A stretch of 64,000 bases of DNA from Pectinophora gossypiella (GCF_024362695.1 NC_065431.1:3478624-3542623), one strand, 5' to 3'; shown: positions 28,110 through 39,232, numbered from the stretch's first letter. Numbers and translations are program-made. The notes: generated from the sequence alone by a model not told the origin.

Positions 28110-30075
28110 CCTTTTTTTACTTATTGTACATTTGCCGCAGATGGCATTAACTACTTGGCCGGACAAATGGGGAGCGCTGAAGGCTCTCATCCGGTACAAT
28201 GTTTTAGACAACAGGCCTGAGGGTGGCCAGGTGGGCGCGAACCTCGGCTCAGGGCGTCGTCTGAGAGGAAAAATATTTGAAAGAGTTAATCGACCCAAGT
28301 GGGTCGATAACAATAAGCGCTGTATTGAGGGAAGTCGTCCACCACGCCGGCGGGGTCAGTATCGGGGCCCTGAAGTGTTTGGTGTCGCGAGCTGATTGGT
28401 TGCCTCTATGGCTAGAGTAATCGGGTCGTCGGGATCGTATATTACGTCCTTCGGACGCCGATACTTTTCACTACCGTCCCTAAGCGGGATGTATTCGGAA
28501 GCCGCAACTACCAGGGGATTTGGGTGGTGTGAAGCAGAATCGAAAAAACGTTTTGAAGCTAAGTTGCCATTGAGCAATGGTTGGCAGACCTAGGTCAATG
28601 TGCAGATTTTCATTGCGAAGGAACCACGGAGCTCCCGTGGCTTTCCACATGAAACGATTTTGTATTACCTGTAGATAGTGGATTTGAGAGGGACTTGCGT
28701 GAGTGAAAACTACCCCTGCATAGGTCATGATCGGACGGAATTTCACCTTATTCCTAAAGGACAATTTACTACGCTTGTTAAGGAGACAATGAAGACGGCC
28801 CATTACAAATGCGCGCGATTGCATTTGATATGGGCCTTGAAAGTAAGACGTCTATCTAAGACTACGCCGAGATATTTGACTTACTCCTTCCAATCGGCTT
28901 GCCAAACATCTTGATGACTTTAAGTTGACGGCGTGACCGTGGCGTGTTATAATAGCTCTTTGAAAAGTACACCGCTACACTTTTCTCCGGGTTTACCTCG
29001 ATTCTCCATTTGCGAAACCACTTGCCCAAGGCATTGGCCGCGCGTTGGAGAATTCTAGTCGTCATAACTTGACCACGGCACGAAGAATAGATAGCTGTAT
29101 CATCCGCAAATGAAGCTAAAACCAAACTGCTCTGTTGGAATAAGACTATTGGATTCGGCGTAGTCCCGTAATCTAGCAAATATGAGCCGCTCATAAATCT
29201 GCCCCATGGTATTGAGGAGACTTATGGGGCGGTAACTCGAAGGTTCGTTTTTAGGTTTCCCAGGCTTTGGTATACCAATTACAATTGCTTCTTTGACTTC
29301 TTTGACGCAGTTGCTCATGGCAACGTTGAATATTGCCGTTAGTAAACAGATGAGGGGAGCACCGAAGTTTTTAAGGACACGATTCGTGATACCGTCTGAA
29401 CCAGGGGCTTTTCGGGTTTGAAATTTTTTGATGATACCTAGTACCTTTTCCTCAGTGACCTGTGGAAGAGGAGGATCGGTGCAGAAGCCCTACGCTGAAC
29501 TTCAGAGTTCACCGTCAAGCGGTGCCTACGATCGATAGGGAGAGTGCTGGGCGAGCATTGGGCTTCGCGACTGTCGGCAAGGCATTCGGCTTTTTCGTCA
29601 TCGTCAAAAGCGGGGGGTTGGTTAGGCCTATTGAGAGGAGGAGTAGGAACAACCGTATCCTTTTGCAGAGACCTAGACAGCTGCCAGATGGCCTGGTGGT
29701 GGGGCTCAATGCCGCTCAAAAGATTATTCCACCGATTCTGTCGCATGTCATTAATACGTTTTCTTACAGTATGCTGCAAGAGACGCAAATGACGACGACA
29801 TTCCTCGGTGCGATTGAAATCATATGCGCGGGTGGCTGCGTTTTTCTCATGGATGTCGGTAGGCAGTTTCCAGCGATGGTCTTCCATCTCCAGAACCTGT
29901 GCTGAACTTTCGTTCAAAACCGACCTCACGTGATCCGTGAGGGAGTTAATAGCTGTCGAGGCCTCCTCTAAGGAGGTTATTTCTACTGGGAACTTCAGGG
30001 CCAAGATCTGCAGAATCGTTGCTATTCCAGGTAAAGACCGTGTCTCCAGATATCACGCTATGATACTTCTTCTTA
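28110..30075 (-). pseudogene. J2: long dead Jockey-like LINE
   Basis: Minus-strand pieces appear in order. An endonuclease-RT linker is at 30075-29438 (GDTVFTWNSND, NRWNNLLSGIEPHHQAIWQL). The RT start is at 29318-29100 (IPKPGKPKNEPSSYRPISLL, then PTEQFGF). FADDTAIYSS is near 29106. Then follow the thumb region and the C-terminus (FRPIMTYAGVVFTHA, YDPDDPITLAIEATNQ). EQFGF runs almost directly into FADD, so about 120 residues of the RT core are deleted, with a frameshift. The 3' UTR ends in poly(A), seen as T's near 28111. The 5' portion is missing. It is not functional. Confidence 0.8.
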
Positions 30076-30229
30076 GTAAATTTAGTGTAGTAAGTGGGAT
30101 CAGGGTTGTCGTTATTTATACTAACAATTTGACCAACAAATGTTTCTTCTTGAACTCAGTTAGTTTCCTTCCAATCCCGAAATCCACCTCCGTAACAATA
30201 CCATACAACCGCCTAAAAACCCCTGCCTA

Positions 30230-31394
30230 GTGTGGCTATGAATAATTTCCTTCCAAATATCTTGGAAGAGGCCCTTGCCCTATACTAGGATCTATATGGA
30301 CTAGTAAAGTAAGTACTCGTGTGTAAGCATATCAAACAATAATATAATTTATAAAAGCAACAAAACCCACAAAATTATTGAAATAAAAAGAATGTCACGA
30401 TCGTGCATTATATGTCACAACCATGTGTTTAAAAAGTCCACGGCTGTGACATTTTTATCATTACATGGTCGTGACAATTTGAAACGTGTTCGATATAACC
30501 CAAAAGCTATCCACGATACTGCAAATCTTAAGTAATTATTTTAAACTACACTGTATGACGTGCATATTACTTTTCAAACAATAGTGTAACACTGATACTT
30601 AAGTTTAAAACTCTTACACGGCGTTGACGAGTTAAGGTTGTCCTTTTTTTAAAATGTAAAAGCAGATTGAGTTTATACTGGTCTCAACGCTCTTAGCCAT
30701 TTGTAATACTGACAAGATGATATTGTTGCCGTTCTAAAAAAACTTAGAAATGGTTGTCAATGTCATAGATTTATTTCTACCGAGTATTGCAATTTTAAAG
30801 TGTCGCACACGGTCGTGACACAAAAACTGCTCACAAAATGTATGTTGTTCAAAATCATAAATAGTGTGCATTATTTATATATTTTGTTAAACAGTCTTAT
30901 AGAACAAAGGTTCGTCTTGCATAGTTGTTGTAATATTTCGAAAAATAACATGCCACATCTTCAGAAAAAAACATTTTATCTGCAATTCTGGCAATCTCAC
31001 ACGACACGTTCCGTGACATTTATGACTTCTAATTTTTTTTAATATAATATCTAATAATTTTATGGCAAAAATTATATCCGGACACGATACTAGAAGTAAT
31101 TACCTAAGTAAAATAATTCAGGGGTCACCGATTTTCCTAAAAAACATATACAATTCTTACAACTCACACAAAAAAACGTAAGAATAAGAATCACCCCAAT
31201 GCTACAATTCTCCGGGACGTACTACAACCAAACAGACATTTCATTTCTAGATAAATACCAACGAATAAAGAAAGGAAAATAATCAGCACTCGAACAATAT
31301 CCCGACTTCACCTTCCAAGTAGAAATTAAGTATTTATTACTCCTTTAAGATCTGGGTCGAATGCACCTACCTTAATGAGAGGCGCACTTTAAAA
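30230..31394. other. AT-rich unassigned region with iterons
   Basis: Apart from the GTGACA iterons, I see no gene. Frames of up to 80 residues (30800-31042) are of biased composition and unlike any family. Confidence 0.4.
30393..30476. repeat. Second GTGACA iteron cluster, divergent pairs
   Basis: TGTCACGATCG (30393) and TGTCACAACCA (30413) are in reverse. CGGCTGTGACA (30441) and TGGTCGTGACA (30466) are forward. Spacing is 20 and 25 bp within pairs. The pairs point outward. Single copies follow at 30810 (CGGTCGTGACA) and 31008. Confidence 0.7.
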
Positions 31395-31560
31395 TTACTA
31401 TTAGAATAGTGGAATAGTAGCTCAATTGGTTCGACTGTTTGCTCTTGTTGAAGAGGTTGGGGTTTGAATCCGATTTTGTACTGGGGCTTATTAGGTAACT
31501 TCGCATCACGCCTGTATGCCTGATGGGGTAGGCAGATGTATGGTATTAGGTAATAGAAGA
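31395..31560 (+). mobile_element. tRNA-headed SINE, separate family
   Basis: Box A-like TAGCTCAATTGGTTCGACTG and box B-like GGGTTTGAATCC. The tail is ATCACGCCTGTATGCCTGAT with GGGGTAGGCAGATG. Tail pieces recur at 31640-31745, 33200-33235, 37090-37135 and 42330-42395. Confidence 0.55.
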
Positions 31561-31785
31561 ATTTGTTTAAAATAAACGATTATAAAAGAGGATAAACCTT
31601 ATTGAAACTTTGTATATAATTTTTTTTTAATAAATACATCAGCATCGCGCCTTTATCCCCAAAGGGGTAGCCAGAGGTATGATAGTATACCCACTCCTCG
31701 CTAGCTTTCAATTCTATGTAATAAGCGGAGAGTCACAAATCCTGGAAACGTGATATCAATTATTTACTTATTAATACTTATAGGA

Positions 31786-32069
31786 GGAGCTCGGTGGCGC
31801 AGCGGTTAACGCGCTCGGTCTGCGATTGTTGAAGTTAACCAACTTTCGCAAAGGCCGATCAAAAGACGGGTGACCACAAAAAAAAAATTTTCATCTCGAG
31901 GTCCTCCGTGCTTCGGAAGGCACGTTAAGCCGTTGGTCCCGGCTGCATTAGCAGTCGTTAATAACCACCAATCCGCACTGGGCCCGCGTGGTGGTTTAAG
32001 GCCCGATCTCCCTATCCATCCATAGGGACGGCCCGTGCCCCAGCAGTGGGGACGTTAATGGGCTGGTGA
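31786..32069 (+). mobile_element. SINE-B, full length
   Basis: GGAGCTCGGTGGCGCAGCGG, then TGAAGTTAACCAAC and GACGGGTGACC (each with changes from the 5S-like words), the body and the tail to GGGCTGGTGATGG. Confidence 0.85.
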
Positions 32070-32306
32070 TGGTAGTTATAGCGTCAAATATGTCGTCAGT
32101 AACGAAAATCAGATTTGCAAATAGCTTCGCCTACGGGGGCGGGCACTAATCTACCTTCAATTCGGACCCTCGCAAACCAACACGATGTTATGCTACGAAA
32201 CGCAAGGATTTTTAATAAAAACAACAAGGGAATTGTGAAAAGAATCAGGGGTGAACATCAGAAGAGAACCGTCTATGTAGTATCGCATAATATATATTAA
32301 TGAAAC

Positions 32307-32520
32307 ATACAAGATGTTAGTGACATCGTAACGAAAACTTTGAGGTATGATTCAGACCACGATTCTGAATTGATATCAGATGGAATTTCCCGTCGCAAAA
32401 ATCATGTCTTTTTGTATGTTTTTAAATTATTTTCAGTTGTAAGTATACTTTTGCAATGGAAAATTCTACTTGATATTAACTCAGAATTATGAGCTGAATC
32501 ATCCCCCTCAGTATTCCTTC
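32307..32520. mobile_element. MITE-G copy
   Basis: ATACAAGATGTTAGTGACATC at the left, and TCAGAATTATGAGCTGAATC with CCCCCTCAGTATTCC at the right. The right terminal bases are eroded. Confidence 0.65.
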
Positions 32521-32781
32521 GGTAGTAATTTTATTATTGAAAATTAAGAGAATTACTGACTAATGTATTTAATTACTATTATTTGTCACATAATTATATA
32601 AAAATCATTAAAACTATGCGTAAATCTTTTACTAAAAGTACAAAATTTCCTTGCAAAGTACGTAAATTAAAAACATTGGACGTGGGTAATTTATTTTTTA
32701 TCAAATGCCAACGCAGGGTCGAATGACGTCATCTGGGCTAACCTTGAAATGCTAGCTGTCAGTTTTGAGCACACCTGCCGT
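32521..32781. other. No recognisable feature
   Basis: AT-rich. A CRE-like TGACGTCA lies near 32723. Confidence 0.35.
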
Positions 32782-32936
32782 GTCTGCATGACAACCGCGC
32801 CGCGCGCGCGGCTTGAATTATATTGAGCGCTTCGACCAATAGCCGTTTGACGTCCATCTACGTAGCATTCGTATCGTTTATTGGTCCAAGCGCTCGATAT
32901 AAATCGCGCCGCGCGCGGCGCGGTTGTCATGCAGAC
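32782..32936. mobile_element. GC-rich fold-back element, 155 bp
   Basis: GTCTGCATGACAACCGCGCC at 32782 pairs with the reverse complement ending at 32936. Arms of about 55 bases include CGCGCCGCGCGCG and GAGCGCTT(C/G)GACCAATA. The CpG-rich arms contrast with the AT-rich surroundings. It is non-coding. Confidence 0.7.
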
Positions 32937-33239
32937 CCGGCTGGTCTTCTTATACCTCGATTTTACCTAACCTACGACTATTCCTTGTAACAAACTAGTA
33001 TCTTCACAGTTATTTATACCTCCCTGAGGTTGCCAACTCGACACAATGACTACAGTTACCCAGAGAAGAACAGTCAAGAAATAAAGAATAACTTTATAAA
33101 CTGCACAAAACTTGGTTAACTTATCAATGGAAACTAGAAGTATAGCTAAGTTAGGAGTTTGCTTCTCGGCGATATATTATCACATAACATAAGACAACAT
33201 CACGCTTGTATCCGCAAAGGGGTAGGCAGAGGTAGTATT

Positions 33240-33410
33240 AGTATACAGGGTTTTAGTGACATCGTAACGAATGCTGAGGGGGATGATTCAGACCATGATT
33301 CTGAGTTGATATCAAATGGAATTTCCAGTCAGAAAATTCGTGAAAATTTTTGTTTTATTTTCGTACTTTTGCGATGGAAAATTCCACTTCAAAAACTCAT
33401 ATTTTCTTTT
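33240..33410 (+). mobile_element. MITE-G, one and a half arms
   Basis: TACAGGGTTTTAGTGACATC, GGGGATGATTCAGACCATG and CGATGGAAAATTCCACTTC. The outer right arm is missing. Confidence 0.6.
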
Positions 33411-33674
33411 TTGTATTTGGCTCATTCCAGGGATAACTATTGGTTGGTATGGAAGGGAATTTTCTTCATCTTATGTTTTCTTATCAGCCCAAGTATAATA
33501 CATTTCTTATCCTAAGCCTTTGACTTATAGGTAAGGTTGCTTTTACATTTTTTACGAATCACTAATGTAATATTTATGTTGGATATTTCATGCGATTTTG
33601 TATTCATCGGTATTCAAAGTGGTATTCTACTTAAGAGAACGCTTGACGCGAATTTTTTATTTATTTATTAAGTA

Positions 33675-33770
33675 CTCTCTCTTTATTTAAGAGCTGCGCT
33701 CTTGTCGCGGTGGAGTAATCGCCTTCATTACTCCATAGATAGGGCGTGTAGAACGGTGGTTGCCCAGTAC
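33675..33770 (-). mobile_element. RTE-type LINE 3' fragment, minus strand
   Basis: TTTAAGAGCTGCGCTCTTGT, CCTTCATTACTCCATAGATA and GAACGGTGGTTGCCCAG match 20600-20738. Confidence 0.5.
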
Positions 33771-33864
33771 TACTACATCATATATATAAAACATTAACAA
33801 CTAAGACAATTACTAAAATTAAGACTTATAATATGACAATTACAGTGTACATAGCATCTACAAA

Positions 33865-34283
33865 TCTAAATATATAAAAGGAGAAACTGACTGACATATC
33901 AACGCACAGCCTAAACGGCTAAACGTAGGCACTTGAAATTTGGAAGGGACGTAGCTTAGGTTCCGTGGAGGTACACTAAGAAAGGAATTCCCGAAATTCC
34001 CACGGGAACAGGAATTAGCGAGAAAATCCTTTTGTATGAAAAATCTAAACCGCTTAAGTTAGACGCTTAAAATTTGGCATGCAGGTACCTTAGTAAACTT
34101 AAAGCTTAGTTGCAACAGGATATTGCAAAATTCCTAAGGGATCGGGAGTTAGCGGGAAAAAACATTTGTATGAAAAAATCTAAACTGCATAAGTTCGATG
34201 CTTGAAATTTGACATGCACTTCCACACACACAAAGACTTCTCTTTTATAACGCCACGCGGACGAAGTCGCGGGCAAAAGCTAG
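33865..34283 (+). mobile_element. Helitron, non-autonomous, Lep1-like, 419 bp
   Basis: Starts TCTAAATATATAAAAGG and ends GCAAAAGCTAG. It lies between an A (33864) and a T (34284), as expected for Helitron insertion at AT. The hairpin region CGCGGACGAAGTCGCG precedes the CTAG end by about 10 bases. Two internal blocks repeat CTTGAAATTTGG(A/C)-like words. No Rep/helicase is encoded. A shorter end of the same type lies at 39648. Confidence 0.85.
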
Positions 34284-34358
34284 TTAGTAATAAAATTAAC
34301 ACAGCAGTCCCAGAATTGGGTCGTGTATTAGGTTCAAGATAAATTATGAAATTCTGAT

Positions 34359-34675
34359 ACTTCTATCGTGTGGGTTATAAGGTGGATTACCAACCCCGAC
34401 TACCTTGGTGTCAGGGTTACTATTGAGCCGCCAAAGGCCCCTCATGGCTCATGTAACGACTACTAACTTACATCAGTAAGTAGTAACCGGGACCAACGGC
34501 TTAACGTGCCTTCCGATCACGGATCATCTTACTATCGGACAATCACGTGATCAGTCTGTAATGTCCAAACTAGGGATCATAAAGTGATTTTCGTGATATG
34601 TCCCCACCGGGATTTGTACCTGGGACCTCCGGATCGTGATCCCAACGCTCAAACCACTGGACCTCCGAGGCCGTC
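34359..34675 (-). mobile_element. SINE-A, full length, in repeat E
   Basis: CTTCTATCGTGTGGGTTATA at the tail, box B as GGGATTTGTACC, and the head at CCTCCGAGGCC. An exact 10-bp duplication AAATTCTGAT flanks it (34349-34358 and 34676-34685). Confidence 0.85.
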
Positions 34676-34685
34676 AAATTCTGAT

Positions 34686-35023
34686 TACTAAGTAAAGACT
34701 ACTCAGCCTGTATCCACCCACTGCTGGGTATAGGCGCATTGAGACGATTATTGTAAAATGTTATCTTATTGAAATATAATGACCATTGTATTGTATTTAA
34801 ATAAATATAAAATAAAAAAACAAACAAACAAAATAAAAAAATAAAAAAACAAAAAATATATATTAACAGAACGACCAAGTTCAATACAATTACTAGTAAT
34901 TATATAGTTCAATACAATTACTAGATTAGGGTGAGGTCCGGGCCGGACACGACTGGTGCGGGGCAGAGACCGTTTCCATTCCACTGTTACCTTTCTATAC
35001 GTTTTCTCGATTATTACCCACGA
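34686..35023. other. AT-rich, A-rich microsatellite and RTE tail trace
   Basis: An A/C-rich low-complexity run lies at 34795-34862, and CCCACTGCTGGGTATAGGC, an RTE tail word, near 34716. Nothing else is recognised. Confidence 0.4.
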
Positions 35024-36250
35024 CGGAACGGAGCAGGTATATGCGTTTAGGGTGAGAGATGTTTGTGTGTGCGTTTGTGCAAAGTAATGTTATCACTTAT
35101 CTTCTAAACTAATGATCCGATTTTGATGCGGTTTTCAATAACGGGTTTGTGTTTGATGTGTTCATGTTATTAGACAGGTGACATGTCTGTAACTCACTAG
35201 GGGGCGCCTCAATATTAGTGTTTAGAATCAATATTATTGGAAACGCCTCTTCAATTTATAATAGCAATTTATTTGCAATAATTTTTATTAGTTAATTGTT
35301 TTTGACAGGCGTTTTTTTTTTCAGTTCCATTGATTACACGTAATTACGTCGAACACGGTGCTGTTTCATTGCTACCTAAATCCCTTAAAAATCAGTAAAA
35401 CGTCATATCAGAGAAGATCATAAACAATAAATTGTAATTAAATTAATACGAAGTGATTGGCGAAGATTAAAGAAAAATCAAGATCGACTATAAGTGGCAC
35501 GTGAATTGTGTGGTCAAGCGAATCAAATTCATCCAATTAATCCTCATTTAATTCATAAAGTTGAACCCATCACTCAATAATCACGTAGTATTAAGTAAAG
35601 CAAAGTGTTGTTGATTACGGTTAGTATAATTTTAATTACATTTATTTCCTAAGACGGAACGGAGCAGGTATATGCGTTTAGGGTGAGAGATGTTTGTGTG
35701 TGCGTTTGTGCAAAGTAATGTTACCACCTATCTTTTAAACTAATGATCCGATTTTGAGGCGGTTTTCAATAACGGGATTGTGTTTGATGAGTTCATGTTC
35801 TTAGACAGGTGTCATGGCTGTAACTCACTAGGGGGTGCCACAATATTAGTGCAAAACAATGTTGCAATATAATCAAAACGAAATGTCCGATTACAATTCT
35901 GTTTTCAGCAATGTGTACGTGGTAGCTTAATGCATGTTCTCAAATAATAAAAAATATGTCTTTAACTCACTAGAGGGCGCTACAATATTAGTGAAAAATA
36001 GTATTACAATAATAATATTAAAACGAATTGTCCAATTTCAATGCGGTTTTCAGCAATGGGTTCGTAGTTGATTGGTGCATGGTCTAAGATAAGTCTTATG
36101 ATATTAACTCACTAGGGGGGGCTGCTATATTAGTGTGAAACGTTTATATTGCAATATTATTAAAATTAAAACGTATTGTCTGATTTTAATGCGGATTTCA
36201 GGAATGAGTTTGTGGGTGATTGGTGCATGTTCTCAGATGAGTGTTATAGA
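35024..36250 (+). repeat. Degenerate tandem units (about 140-200 bp)
   Basis: 35024-35222 and 35653-35852 match over about 200 bases with about a dozen differences. Related shorter units follow at 35856-35995, 35996-36140 and 36141-36250. Each has TAACTCACTAGRGGG, AATATTAGTG and ATCCGATTTTGATGCGG or close variants. The 430 bases between the first two units have no match. They may be internal repeats of a Helitron-like element. No ORF is present. Confidence 0.6.
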
Positions 36251-36509
36251 AGTAACTTTAAACAGAAAGCAACTGTATAATATTTAATAAGGAACTTAAT
36301 ATTATGTGGTAGGATGAATCACACTTACTGTTTTGCGAGATCTTACCTACACATTATAGATTATAATTAGTATATGCTCTCTAAAAAGTCTGAAATAAAA
36401 TTAAGCAAAATTAAAAATTTTGAAAAAACCCACGACGGTAAAAATCTCATCGAAAAAGAATAAAATAACTCAAAACCCCCGACTTAACCCAATTATTATG
36501 TAACGAAAT

Positions 36510-36858
36510 ATTATAATACACTTAACAATAATTTCTAAAAAAGATTTGATATCTCGAGAAATCAGTAATAGATATAATTTTACCATAGTACATAACCGAG
36601 GAATATCCGTCGGGGGCTGCCATTAACCCAGCTAAAGATTTTCTAGTGACGTGAATACAATTATTGAAGTATTGTAGATATTTAACGACGACATAAAATA
36701 CACTTATGAGTATGATTAAATTTTTGTTGAAATTTCATATAGAAAAGGCAGCCCCCGACGGATATTCCTCGGTTATGTATTATGGTAAAATTATATCTAT
36801 TACTGATTTCTCGAGATATCAAATCTTTTTTAGAAATTATTGTTAAGTGTATTATAAT
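36510..36858. repeat. 112-bp near-perfect inverted repeat
   Basis: 36510-36621 and 36747-36858 are reverse complements with one mismatch, separated by 125 bases. Outer sequence TAAAATTAAGCAAA also recurs inverted (36392 and about 36870), with about 100 extra bases on the left. No transposase or gene is present. It is probably a fold-back element or a recent palindrome. Confidence 0.85.
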
Positions 36859-36875
36859 TTTGCTTAATTTTATGA

Positions 36876-37139
36876 CAGTAGGCAAGTGAACTCTGTCATC
36901 CTGTGTATAAGTTTCACGTATGATTGGCTCGTGCGCGGCAATCGGATTCAGAATGGTAAATGAACTGATCGAAGACTAACAGAGTTACTGACTCACTGAC
37001 TCACTCACTGACCTATTTCACTGTGCAACTAGTGATTAACATATATCCGTACTCTAACCATAGGATAATAGGTTTTAGCTACTCTATACTATAGTATTAC
37101 GCCTGTATCCCCAAAGAGGTAGGCAGAGCTGTATAGTAT
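36876..37139. other. Unassigned, short CACTGACT repeats
   Basis: A TGACTCAC short tandem lies near 36987-37012, and a SINE tail trace (ACGCCTGTATCCCCAAAGAG) near 37094. Confidence 0.4.
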
Positions 37140-37305
37140 AGGTACATGGTGGTAGTGACATTGTACCAAACACTGAGGGGGATGATTCAGACCATGATTC
37201 TGAGTTAATATCAAGTGGAATTTTCCGTCGCAAAATTAATGATAATTTTAATGCTTTTTAAATTATTTTCAGTTTTCGTTACCATGTCACTAACACCCTG
37301 TATAC
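37140..37305 (+). mobile_element. MITE-G with internal deletion
   Basis: GGTAGTGACATTGTACC, GGATGATTCAGACCATGATT and GGAATTTTCCGTCGC. The right inner arm is deleted, leaving CCATGTCACTAACACCCTG at the end. Confidence 0.65.
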
Positions 37306-37313
37306 TCAAATTT

Positions 37314-37375
37314 GTCCGGCCAAGTAGTTAATGCCATCTGCGGCAAATCTACAAAAAGTCACGTCAAAAAAAAAT
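37314..37375 (+). mobile_element. J2 LINE, last 60 bases with poly(A)
   Basis: TTTGTCCGGCCAAGTAGTTA, GCCATCTGCGGCAAATCTAC, GTCACGTC, then A's. It directly follows MITE-G. Confidence 0.7.
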
Positions 37376-37727
37376 GTGTGTGTGATATCGATATCTTAAT
37401 AAAGTTAGACAAACATTTCATCAATAAAAAAATATTCGAACTTCTACAAACATCGCTAAATATACTAAAATAACACACACATAAGCTTTCAAATAAAAAT
37501 AGCGTACACTCCAGTGATTTCGAATAACGCCCTTTTTATACGAATTATTCCCTTTTATTCGAATAAGTCTGTTATTATACGAATTATTCTGTATATTACG
37601 AGTAACAAAGAATCTGATGGAGGGTGCAGACAAGAAAAATAAAATAGATAATTGTGTGATGATGTTTTTGAGATGTGTATCGGAGATTATATTTAAAAAA
37701 ATGTGTATTATTAGACCAAACTATTAA
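37376..37727. other. No recognisable feature
   Basis: AT-rich. An imperfect repeat of CGAATTATTC-like words at 37525-37595 may form hairpins. Confidence 0.35.
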
Positions 37728-38050
37728 CTAGTACCATTATAGACAGCGATACGGCTTACTACCTATGACGTTGGTCTAACAGAAAGCTCTTTGAGGTGTG
37801 GGTACTCAGTTCATCTTGCGATGGATGTACGATAAAGTGCAAAAGTACAATCAGTTTCTTGCAAAGTAATAAATTAACTGGTTGCACTTAAGACCTCCTG
37901 GTTACATGTCGTTTCTGTAATAGACCAAAAACACCTACAAAAAAACGTCAATTTTATTATTGTGACAACTAATGGTTCATAATTTCACCACTGTTTGCTA
38001 ATAATTCGCTGGGCTCAGTGACTGCACTTTTGCTCTTTGATTTTACCTCT
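37728..38050 (+). repeat. RTE tail piece joined to repeat H (uninterrupted)
   Basis: ACCATTATAGACAGCGATAC to TGCGATGGATGTA matches the fragment at 24703. From 37825, CGATAAAGTGCAAAAGTACA, TTGCACTTAAGACCTCCTGG and AATAATTCGCTGGGCTCAG match repeat H. This copy shows the empty site for the insertion at 23732. Confidence 0.6.
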
Positions 38051-38199
38051 GACTATCGCGATTGGGTTATAGACGTAGGTATATTATAGATGGTTTACTG
38101 TAGTTATTTCGTATAGGTAGTTCTTTTAATTATTTATTAAGTTAGAATGCACTAACCCGCTACTATATTTGTCCAAATTTTCCTGTACCCAAGTGTTGC

Positions 38200-38340
38200 C
38201 TGGAAGAACTTGCTGCATGAGCAATAAGATCGCCTGTTGTGTTTTTCTGTATCTGTTGTCCTTATTTCTGTATCTTGTGACCATTGTACTCAATACAGTA
38301 CTTTATCTATGTTTCTTTTGTATTCAATAAAGAGAAAACA
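38200..38340 (+). mobile_element. LINE-N 3' UTR
   Basis: GTTGCCTGGAAGAACTTGCT, GCAATAAGATCGCCTGTTG and GTACTTTATCTATG. Close to 58390-58545. Confidence 0.6.
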
Positions 38341-38404
38341 ATAAGTATGTCGAATAAATATTTTTTCTTTCTTCTTCTTTCTTTCTTTTCTTATTGTATT
38401 TATT

Positions 38405-38630
38405 ATTTGTATACCAATATTTTATGTTTTTTTTTATTTTTTTAAAGAACGTCTAGGGCCCTGTGCCGAGGTTTTTCTTGCAGCTTCTTTTCCCCGGCTA
38501 TACAGGTTGTGAGAAGCTGCAGTAGTTTTAGGCGGATGAGACGTTCGTTATGTAAAAATTGACGATTCAAAGTGTAACTATGTTACCTACTGAATAAAGA
38601 TATTTTTGAATTTGAATTTGAATATTGTAT
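38405..38630 (+). mobile_element. LINE-K 3' UTR
   Basis: ATACCAATATTTTATGTTTT, CGTCTAGGGCCCTGTGCCGA, GAAGCTGCAGTAGTTTTAGG and AATAAAGATATTTTTGAA. Nearly identical to 8840-9047. Confidence 0.75.
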
Positions 38631-38892
38631 TGTAATTTGTATATTTTCTTTTACAAAGTCAGTTATATTTAATTTGTAGGAACTTAAGGGTGGATTAAAC
38701 AGCTAATGGCGGTATAACCTAAAGCGGTAAGCCTTAGGGCGACTCCCCTGTCTGTACCAATAATATTTGAAGTATTACGCCGGGATAGATAATCCTCTAA
38801 TTTTCCACTACGGCATTTCCTATACAACTATTACCCGGCCGTATTAAGGTCCCCACACACAGAGGCGGCACTCACAACACCCCGGATTCTCC
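38631..38892. other. No recognisable feature
   Basis: About 260 bases. GGTCCCCACAC near 38850 recalls the GC-rich element at 6155, but the match is short. Confidence 0.35.
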
Positions 38893-39230
38893 ATACATAA
38901 ACAGCCTCAATACGTCCCACTGCTGGGCACAGGCCTCCCCTCAATCAACCGGAGAGGGTATGCAGCATACTCCACCACGCTGCTCCACTGTGAGAGAAAT
39001 ACTCACTACCTTGTGAGAGAAATAAAGAAATAAAGAACTATACTATACTGCGGTATTTGGGCCAGTAGCCCGGGACCAACGGCTTAGCGTGCCTTCCGAA
39101 GCACGGAATAATCATACATATTCGGACAATCAGGTGATTCAAGCCTGCAACGTCCTTGCCAAACAAAGGACAGTCTCACAAAGTGATTTGGACAATGTCC
39201 CCATCGGGAATCGAACCCGGACCTTGGACC
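38893..39230 (-). mobile_element. SINE-C, minus strand, with internal insertion
   Basis: The tail CATAAACAGCCTCAATACG, CTCCACCACGCTGCTCCACT, an unrelated stretch at about 38987-39068, then the shared body (GCGTGCCTTCCGAAGCACGG) and a tRNA-like box B as GGGAATCGAACCC. It lacks a clear duplication. Confidence 0.6.
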
Positions 39231-39232
39231 CG

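Noticed and set aside
29462..29905. 147-residue plus-strand frame
   Set aside because: It is antisense to the J2 LINE frame at 29438-30004, which has recognisable LINE sequence.
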